The translations under genes were made by a program, and so were the position numbers. The notes below the pieces were generated by a model that was not told the origin of the DNA, ran no database searches, and saw only the letters and a list, made by a program, of their open reading frames with translations. A DNA stretch of 10,803 bases from an uncultured Bacilli bacterium (lineage in GTDB: Bacteria > Bacillota_I > Bacilli_A > RF39 > UBA660), in the NCBI GenBank assembly GCA_944332505.1, contig CALVKC010000032.1, forward strand, positions 1 through 10,803. Reading direction: 5' to 3'. Numbering within the stretch: the first letter of the stretch is position 1; the number at the start of each line of letters is the position of its first letter. Positions 1 to 4,298 of the stretch are shown one piece after another.

Positions 1-6
1 TTTTTT

Positions 7-15
7 TGGTATAAT
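7..15 (+). promoter_or_regulatory. Extended -10 promoter element of the tmRNA gene
   Basis: TGGTATAAT is a perfect TATAAT hexamer (10-15) with the extended TGn motif just upstream. The mature tmRNA begins at 24, so transcription would start within one or two bases of the mature 5' end, leaving little or no leader. Any -35 element lies outside the window. The T-run at 1-7 could be the tail of an upstream terminator, but the stem is not in view. Confidence 0.8.
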
Positions 16-23
16 TATTGCAT

Positions 24-381
24 GGGGTAGCACATGGTTTCGACATATGTTACTAGATATGATTGCAAGTGGTAGGCATACCTAAAATGCAAATTAAAAT
101 TAAATGACGAAACTAATTATAGTTTCGCTCCTGCTTTTGCCTAATTTATAGGATAATGAGAGCACTTCTACTTAATTTTTCTTATAGGTTAAGATAGGGG
201 TTCATAAATATAAGATATAATATATTAATTGTTTAGGTTAATATATCGAATTTTACTAAACTTACTAATTATTAGGTTAGTGTAGAGCCATTTAATTAGG
301 ACAATACAAATCTACCTAAACTTGTAGATATTGTATAATAGGACATATTGGACAGGAGTTCGACTCTCCTCTACTCCACCA
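24..381 (+). ncRNA. ssrA: tmRNA (transfer-messenger RNA)
   Basis: Rescues ribosomes stalled on broken mRNAs: alanylated at its tRNA-like end and carried by SmpB, it enters the empty A site and then encodes a proteolysis tag. The 5' GGGGTAG (24-30) pairs with CTACTCC (371-377) with one G-U, forming the acceptor stem, followed by A378 and an encoded CCA (379-381). The 5' block with GGTTTCGACA and the 3' T-arm with AGTTCGACT are diagnostic. A small pseudoknot is visible just before the tag: GGTA (71-74) pairs with TACC (79-82), and loop GCA (76-78) can pair with TGC (88-90), matching PK1. The single-piece RNA of 358 nt is a normal size. A promoter and a terminator flank it, so it is monocistronic. 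Confidence 0.97.
100..144 (+). other. ssrA: tmRNA tag-peptide reading frame, tag ending NDETNYSFAPAFA
   Basis: The frame closing at TAA 142-144 reads (L)NDETNYSFAPAFA. The NDE start aligns with the E. coli tag ANDENYALAA. PK1 appears to end at C90; a resume codon at TTA 100-102 would give a 9-nt spacer and keeps the conserved U at -5 and A at -4, while AAT 103-105 would give 12 nt. Neither is the usual alanine codon. The AFA ending resembles tags of Mollicutes, where Lon rather than ClpXP is known to degrade tagged proteins (shown for Mesoplasma florum). Frame and stop are clear; the first codon is uncertain. Confidence 0.8.
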
Positions 382-392
382 TTGGGAAATCT

Positions 393-409
393 GTTCGAAC
401 TATTCGAAC
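393..409 (+). repeat. Short tandem TTCGAAC repeat just downstream of ssrA
   Basis: TTCGAAC occurs at 394-400 and again at 403-409, separated by TA. Each copy contains the palindrome TTCGAA. The pair lies 12 bases past the CCA end of the tmRNA and before its terminator, so it would be in the processed 3' trailer. Meaning unknown: it may be trailer structure, or a trace of past recombination at ssrA. Confidence 0.5.
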
Positions 410-423
410 TTTTAGATAGATAT

Positions 424-445
424 CAATCAGAAATGATTGTTTTTT
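424..445 (+). terminator. Rho-independent terminator of ssrA
   Basis: CAATCA (424-429) and TGATTG (434-439) form a 6-bp stem closed by the stable GAAA tetraloop, followed by six T residues (440-445). It lies about 40 bases after the mature tmRNA end, as expected. Confidence 0.85.
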
Positions 446-471
446 GTTTATAAATCCAAATTATAAAATTA

Positions 472-480
472 TGTTATAAT
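472..480 (+). promoter_or_regulatory. Extended -10 promoter for the transglutaminase-like gene
   Basis: TGTTATAAT gives a perfect -10 hexamer (475-480) with the extended TGn motif. No good -35 is seen at 16-18 bp spacing, which an extended -10 can tolerate. A start near 487 would leave a leader of about 20 nt containing the AGAGGT ribosome binding site (495-500) seven bases before ATG 508. Confidence 0.7.
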
Positions 481-507
481 TATAAATGAAAGTAAGAGGT
501 AAATAAA

Positions 508-1344
508 ATGACAAAAGCCCAAATAAACAAAAAAATATTTGAATTGCAAACAGAAGAAGACATTATTAATTTTGTTAAAGAAAGATTAAATGAGCTTGAA
601 GAAAGTAGTGTAGAAGAGACTGTTGGTCAAAATTATACAGATAGTTTTCAAGGTTATATATCACAAAAAACACATTACAAAGCCGCAGAAAAAATTGATG
701 ATTTTGAATGCCCAGATTTGGTATATGACGACATAACTCCTTATGTTAATTTAGTTAAGGAACTAAAAACAGGAACTTGGTATAATGAGTTAACTTTATT
801 AACTACTATATATTTTTTGGTATGCAATTATTTGCCTAGTGAAGATATAGGTATAGGCAGATATATGGCATATGCATCGCATAAAGGTAAAAGACTATCA
901 ATTAAAACAGTTAGAGAAAACTGTATTGCATTTTGTTCGGAAAAATCGGGAATGGCACATAATTTATTTAAATTTTTGGGTATTGATTCAGAAGTTGTTT
1001 GTGGAGCCAGAGAAACAGAAATGCATTCATATAATTTTATCTATCCAAATGGATACGGAAATGAACCAATGGTTTTATATGATCCATCATATTTTGTAAA
1101 TTTTGTTAATGGAAATGATAAACTATCTTTTGGCTTTTTTAAAGCATTTCATAGACAAGATTACGAAGCATTAAAAAATGGTATTCCGATGCAAATAGAT
1201 TTATCTAAAACTGAAGAAAACTACCGCAAACTATATGGTTATGACGGTAGTTTAGACAATTATAAATTTGAAAATGAAAACCCTATTTATGTATATGGAT
1301 TAGAAAATGCTAAAAAATATAAAAAGTCTAATCCACGTAAATAA
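508..1344 (+). CDS. Transglutaminase-like superfamily cysteine protein
   Basis: A 278-residue protein started by ATG with AGAGGT seven bases upstream. Its centre follows the transglutaminase/papain-like core order: C143 opening a helix (AFCSEKSGMAHNLFKFLGID, residues 141-160), H173 in a strand (EMHSYNFI), and D192 in YDPSY. This is the Cys-His-Asp triad layout known for that superfamily, with the usual 'leucine-glycine-isoleucine' turn after the helix. Members cleave, crosslink or modify peptide substrates, but the substrate here cannot be told. No signal peptide or membrane span is seen, so it is probably cytoplasmic. Residues 15-36 are acidic and helical. It has its own promoter and is not in an operon. 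The fold call is moderately sure, since it rests on motif order only; activity is inference. Confidence 0.6.
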   Translation: MTKAQINKKIFELQTEEDIINFVKERLNELEESSVEETVGQNYTDSFQGYISQKTHYKAAEKIDDFECPDLVYDDITPYVNLVKELKTGTWYNELTLLTTIYFLVCNYLPSEDIGIGRYMAYASHKGKRLSIKTVRENCIAFCSEKSGMAHNLFKFLGIDSEVVCGARETEMHSYNFIYPNGYGNEPMVLYDPSYFVNFVNGNDKLSFGFFKAFHRQDYEALKNGIPMQIDLSKTEENYRKLYGYDGSLDNYKFENENPIYVYGLENAKKYKKSNPRK

Positions 1345-1379
1345 CTTGAATGTGCTAAAAATTTGCAAAAAAATACAGG

Positions 1380-1404
1380 TTTATTAAAATTATATTTTAA
1401 TAAA
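1380..1404 (+). terminator. Possible AT-only terminator hairpin between convergent genes
   Basis: A perfect 11-bp stem with a TAT loop (1391-1393) is formed by the arms 1380-1390 and 1394-1404, all A-T pairs. It lies 36 bases after the stop at 1344, and a short T-run follows at 1413-1417. The absence of G-C pairs makes it a weak terminator, and such hairpins can arise by chance in AT-rich DNA. Confidence 0.35.
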
Positions 1405-1526
1405 ATGTAATATTTTTGTCTATGTATTTTACTACTATTATTTAATAAACAAAATATTAATATTTTTCATAACACACTTCTAAAATAATTATATTATCAA
1501 GTTTTTTAACATAATTGTAGGTATAC

Positions 1527-2087
1527 TTATTTGTCTTTAGGCTTTAATATTCTTGAGGCCGACTCACTTTTAATTAATTCATCATAATGCAATAATATTT
1601 CTTCAGTTTTGCTTGGATCATAAACAAAATTTTTTAATAATTCGGCAATATTTTCACTATCATTGGAAGGAATATAATCAAATTTGTTTTTTTCAGCTTC
1701 TTGTTTTAATTTTTTAAATAATTTTAACATATAAAATCGTACTTTTAAAGAATAATTTTTCAATATAATTTTTGCTTCCTCTTCAGACATATTAATTGTA
1801 AATTTTATATTATTTCCAGTATCATTAATTATATTTATTAATCCTAGTTCATTAGCGGTTTGAAATGCACATGATAAATCAACATAATAACTATTATCAA
1901 CACTTTCTTTTTTACAAATGTCTATAAACAAAAAATGAAATTCGGATTTATCGTAAAACCAATATAATTCATGTTCTAATTCACTTTTATCTATAATATT
2001 ATTATATTTACTAATTACATAAATTGCTAATAATAATTTTAAAAAATTAAATTCAGTTAAAAATGGTGGTTTTGTACTATTTTTCAT
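1527..2087 (-). CDS. Hypothetical helical protein (unrecognised family)
   Basis: A 186-residue protein and the only leftward gene here. ATG (2085-2087 on the minus strand) is preceded by AGAGGT (2092-2097) at good spacing, supporting a real gene. Composition is rich in Lys, Glu, Ile, Leu and Asn. Residues about 14-28 (FLKLLLAIYVISKYN) form a hydrophobic but interrupted helix, and 105-135 (SEEEAKIILKNYSLKVRFYM onward) and 145-175 look like amphipathic helices. There is no signal peptide, clear membrane span or enzyme motif. Size and isolation would fit a small regulator or an accessory/defence-type protein, but nothing in the sequence proves this and no function is assigned. It is transcribed divergently from the collagen-like gene. 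Confidence 0.75.
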   Translation of the reverse strand: MKNSTKPPFLTEFNFLKLLLAIYVISKYNNIIDKSELEHELYWFYDKSEFHFLFIDICKKESVDNSYYVDLSCAFQTANELGLINIINDTGNNIKFTINMSEEEAKIILKNYSLKVRFYMLKLFKKLKQEAEKNKFDYIPSNDSENIAELLKNFVYDPSKTEEILLHYDELIKSESASRILKPKDK

Positions 2088-2106
2088 AATTACCTCTTTA
2101 TAATCA

Positions 2107-2112
2107 ATTATA
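2107..2112 (-). promoter_or_regulatory. Possible -10 element for the leftward gene
   Basis: On the minus strand these bases read TATAAT, 20 bases upstream of the leftward ATG and ahead of its ribosome binding site. No convincing -35 is visible, and the surrounding DNA is almost pure A/T, so chance matches are likely. Confidence 0.35.
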
Positions 2113-2114
2113 CT

Positions 2115-2142
2115 ATAAATTTAAATAAAAATAAATTTAAAT
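2115..2142. repeat. 12-bp direct repeat in the divergent intergenic region
   Basis: ATAAATTTAAAT occurs at 2115-2126 and again at 2131-2142, 16 bp apart start to start. Each copy contains the palindrome ATTTAAAT. The pair sits between two divergent genes, where a regulator or promoter UP element could act, but low complexity makes chance possible. Confidence 0.45.
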
Positions 2143-2214
2143 TAATAAATAATAAAATATAAAATAATTTTTTGAATATATAATATTAAAAAGTATAAAA
2201 ATAGAGGTGTTTTA

Positions 2215-3093
2215 TTGAATAATTATGAAAAAGCAATAAAAAAAATAAAAAATTCTAATAAAAAACAAATTAATTATTGCTATATTTTGCCGACAAATTT
2301 AGGAAGCATAACTGGCCCAACAGGTCCAACCGGCCCAGAAGGTTCAACAAGTCCAACAGGACCAACTGGAGCCACTGGTAGTATTGAAGGTAATCCCTAC
2401 AATTTATTTGTAGAAGCAAATGCTAATCCTGGTGGAGATGGTAGTCAAGCTAATCCTTTTCAAACAATCGACGAAGCCTTGGCAGTAGCAAAGCCAAACA
2501 GTACGATTAATGTTTTAAGTGGAATCTATCAAATTACTCAGCAAATGGTATTAAATGAACAAGGTTTAACAATTAAAGGAACAGCTGGAGCAATTATTTT
2601 ATTAGAAGCAGCGATTATTCCTTTTTTAATCAAGAGTGATAATACTACAATAGATGGATTAACAATAACTAGTAATGTACCTTATCCAGTAGAATTTATT
2701 CAGATTGCAGGAAATAATGATCAAATAATAAATTGTAACATTTATGGTCCAGAGCAATCGGGAGATTCCTCAACATGGGTAGTAAATAGAGGATTTGTTA
2801 CTCAACCTAGTATCACAAATTTATTAGTAAGAAACAACATTTTTCATACACTTCGTCAACCGGCTTATCTAAATCCTAATTCAATCGGTTTTATAATTTA
2901 CAACGTAGCATACAACACTAGAGGTTATGTAGTGGACCAAGCGAATTTCATATTTTCTGGTAATTCATGGGGAATTCCTGAAAATGCTATTGACATAGCA
3001 CTACTATCTGGAACAACCACCGGAGCACCATATGACCCAATTACTGCTTTAATAGGAAGCAACAGTGATGCAACAATAAGTGATCAAAGATAA
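2215..3093 (+). CDS. Collagen-like repeat / right-handed beta-helix protein
   Basis: A 292-residue protein started by TTG: AGAGGTG (2203-2209) sits five bases before it and the nearby ATG is out of frame. After a basic N-terminus (1-29) comes a short Gly-X-Y block (residues 34-55; mostly GPT triplets). Residues about 64-110 (LFVEANANPGGDGSQANPF, then TIDEALAVAKPNSTINVLSG) match the entry region of DUF1565/pectin-lyase-like parallel beta-helix proteins, and the rest has repeated short beta-rungs such as TTIDGLTI, DQIINCNI and TNLLVRNNIF. No signal peptide or anchor is seen, as also known for Bacillus exosporium collagen-like proteins. A surface or coat structural role, possibly glycosylated on Thr, is inference. 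No polysaccharide-lyase catalytic residues can be assigned. Confidence 0.8.
   Translation: MNNYEKAIKKIKNSNKKQINYCYILPTNLGSITGPTGPTGPEGSTSPTGPTGATGSIEGNPYNLFVEANANPGGDGSQANPFQTIDEALAVAKPNSTINVLSGIYQITQQMVLNEQGLTIKGTAGAIILLEAAIIPFLIKSDNTTIDGLTITSNVPYPVEFIQIAGNNDQIINCNIYGPEQSGDSSTWVVNRGFVTQPSITNLLVRNNIFHTLRQPAYLNPNSIGFIIYNVAYNTRGYVVDQANFIFSGNSWGIPENAIDIALLSGTTTGAPYDPITALIGSNSDATISDQR
2314..2379 (+). repeat. Collagen-like Gly-X-Y coding repeat with one Gly-to-Ser break
   Basis: Encodes residues 34-55: GPT GPT GPE GST SPT GPT GAT G. The fifth triplet begins with Ser46 (AGT at 2350-2352) instead of Gly, one transition from GGT. The block is richer in G and C than the DNA around it, because of Gly and Pro codons. 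Confidence 0.9.
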
Positions 3094-3126
3094 AATAACA
3101 AATTAACTAGCAAAAATAAAAATATA

Positions 3127-3135
3127 TGATATAAT
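3127..3135 (+). promoter_or_regulatory. Extended -10 promoter for the two-pass membrane protein
   Basis: TGATATAAT gives a perfect -10 hexamer (3130-3135) with the extended TGn motif. No well-spaced -35 is seen. A start near 3142 leaves room for the AAGTAGG ribosome binding site (3149-3155) before ATG 3165. It lies just after the collagen-like gene, where no terminator hairpin is visible, so read-through is also possible. Confidence 0.6.
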
Positions 3136-3164
3136 TAAATTAATAAGAAAGTAGGTTTGAAAAA

Positions 3165-3761
3165 ATGGATAAGAAAGAGTATTTAAATGAAGAAAGATAT
3201 CAAAAGACAAAAGGGAAAATAAAATATATTATATTAGTAATATTTATTATTGGCTTAGCACTTGGTGGATTTTTAATATATAAAGGTGTAAGCAGTACTA
3301 ATATTAGTAGTAAGGCTGAATTAAAAGCAGAACTTGAAGAAAAAAAGGCTGAATTAGAAGAAAAAGGAATAGTATATAATCCTTTTGCTACATACACTGA
3401 TAAAGAAGAATATGATTTAAAAATAATAACAGAAGCTCTAGATCCTAGTTTTGATAATTGTAGTTTTGATGAATATAAAAATAATGATTTAACAAAAGAA
3501 TATTGTAGTGCAAATAGTGCAACAAGCAATTTTTCAAAAATGAGTTATTTAATGTTTGGAGGTTTTGTAATAATTGCCTCATGCATATTATGTGGTGGAT
3601 TATATTTAAATTTAGTTAAAAGAAGAGAAATACTTGCATATACAGCCCAACAAGTAATGCCAGTAGCCCAAGAAGGAATTGAAAAGATGGCACCTTCGAT
3701 AGGAAAAGTAGCTGGAGAGATTGCTAAGAACATTAAAGATTCAGATAACAAAGACAAATAA
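3165..3761 (+). CDS. Hypothetical two-pass membrane protein with coiled coil
   Basis: A 198-residue protein of unrecognised family. A basic, Lys-rich N-terminus (1-19) precedes membrane helix 1 (about 20-40). A short charged coiled-coil-like stretch (49-67, AELKAELEEKKAELEEKG) and a polar loop follow, then membrane helix 2 (about 127-149), a basic KRR stop and a cytoplasmic tail that looks amphipathic (160-191). By the positive-inside rule the 41-126 segment faces outside, and it holds C99 and C114, which could form a disulfide. Helix 2 carries C140 and C143. The start is supported by AAGTAGG nine bases upstream. The gene has its own promoter and terminator. Function unknown: it could be an envelope sensor or scaffold, but no motif decides. 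Confidence 0.85.
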   Translation: MDKKEYLNEERYQKTKGKIKYIILVIFIIGLALGGFLIYKGVSSTNISSKAELKAELEEKKAELEEKGIVYNPFATYTDKEEYDLKIITEALDPSFDNCSFDEYKNNDLTKEYCSANSATSNFSKMSYLMFGGFVIIASCILCGGLYLNLVKRREILAYTAQQVMPVAQEGIEKMAPSIGKVAGEIAKNIKDSDNKDK

Positions 3762-3765
3762 AATA

Positions 3766-3801
3766 AAAGAATATGAATGTTTTGTGAAATTCATATTTTT
3801 T
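3766..3801 (+). terminator. Rho-independent terminator after the membrane protein gene
   Basis: AATATGAAT (3770-3778) and ATTCATATT (3789-3797) form a perfect 9-bp stem with a 10-nt loop. Flanking A-rich and T-rich bases extend it outward (3766-3769 with 3798-3801), and the 3' arm merges into a T-run at 3796-3801. It starts five bases after the stop and separates this gene from the MarR/ABC operon. Confidence 0.8.
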
Positions 3802-3802
3802 A

Positions 3803-3832
3803 TTGACTTTTTTTGTTAATAAAAAGTATAAT
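3803..3832 (+). promoter_or_regulatory. Promoter of the MarR/ABC exporter operon
   Basis: TTGACT (3803-3808, five of six consensus bases) and a perfect TATAAT (3827-3832) are separated by 18 bp. Transcription would begin near 3839, about 27 bases before the MarR ATG, leaving a leader with the GGGTGA ribosome binding site. It is the only complete sigma-70/SigA-type promoter in the window. Confidence 0.85.
3806..3827. promoter_or_regulatory. Upstream inverted repeat between -35 and -10 (candidate operator)
   Basis: ACTTTTT (3806-3812) and AAAAAGT (3821-3827) are 7-bp inverted arms with an 8-bp spacer, filling the spacer of the operon promoter. A bound protein would block RNA polymerase. The arms are mostly A/T, so chance is possible. 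Confidence 0.4.
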
Positions 3833-3849
3833 AGTTTATGCGGAAACTA
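3832..3849. promoter_or_regulatory. Candidate MarR operator over the transcription start
   Basis: TAGTTT (3832-3837) and AAACTA (3844-3849) are perfect 6-bp inverted arms around a 6-bp spacer, 18 bp in total, starting at the last base of the -10 and covering the predicted start near 3839. Size, symmetry and position fit a MarR-dimer operator for autoregulation. That the adjacent MarR protein binds it is inference. Confidence 0.6.
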
Positions 3850-3865
3850 ATTTTGGGTGAAAATT

Positions 3866-4294
3866 ATGAAAAATATTAACAAAGTATTTTTTTATTTTAA
3901 GAAAATAAAAGATTGTTGTGATAAAGAAGTAGCAGAAGTTGCTAAAGAAATAGGAATAACTAAGCCAGAAGCGGATGTATTAATATATTTAATCAACAAT
4001 GAAAATCAGAACAAATGTTGTGATATAGTAGATTTTCGTGGCTTTTCCAAGGCTTATGTTTCTAAAGCAGTAAAAAAACTAGTTAATAGGGGATATATAT
4101 CCTACATAAAAGATGAAAAAGATAAAAGGTATCAGCATATAATAATAAATGCTAAAGCCAAAAAAATAGTAGAAACATTAAATAACAATCAACAAATTAT
4201 AATAAACAAAATGTTTGATGGCATTAGTGAAGAAGGACTTACTAATTTCAAAACAGTTATTAATAAGATAACCAATAATTTAGAAAGGAAATGA
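3866..4294 (+). CDS. MarR-family transcriptional regulator
   Basis: A 142-residue winged-helix protein, the usual MarR length. Helices 1-2 form the dimer region; residues about 34-72 hold the DNA-binding helix-turn-helix, with a recognition helix near FSKAYVSKAVKKL (60-72); and the wing is the family hallmark DEKDKRYQHIIINAKAKK (83-100). ATG 3866 is preferred over GTG 3857, because the GTG lies within the GGGTGA ribosome binding site (3855-3860) that correctly spaces the ATG. Two adjacent cysteine pairs, C17-C18 and C51-C52, are unusual and could sense thiol stress or a metal. It is first in the operon, four bases before the ABC exporter gene, so it very likely represses itself and the exporter until an inducer binds. 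Confidence 0.93.
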   Translation: MKNINKVFFYFKKIKDCCDKEVAEVAKEIGITKPEADVLIYLINNENQNKCCDIVDFRGFSKAYVSKAVKKLVNRGYISYIKDEKDKRYQHIIINAKAKKIVETLNNNQQIIINKMFDGISEEGLTNFKTVINKITNNLERK

Positions 4295-4298
4295 AATT

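Noticed and set aside
1451..1466. 16-bp palindrome AAAATATTAATATTTT between convergent genes
   Set aside because: A stem of only A-T pairs with a TTAA loop is too weak to call a terminator, and such palindromes are common in DNA this AT-rich.
2179..2184. TATAAT upstream of the collagen-like gene
   Set aside because: Position relative to the ribosome binding site is acceptable, but there is no TGn extension or -35 and the stretch is almost pure A/T, so the match is expected by chance.
3857..3859. GTG as start of the MarR gene
   Set aside because: It lies inside the GGGTGA ribosome binding site of ATG 3866, and the ATG gives a typical MarR N-terminus.
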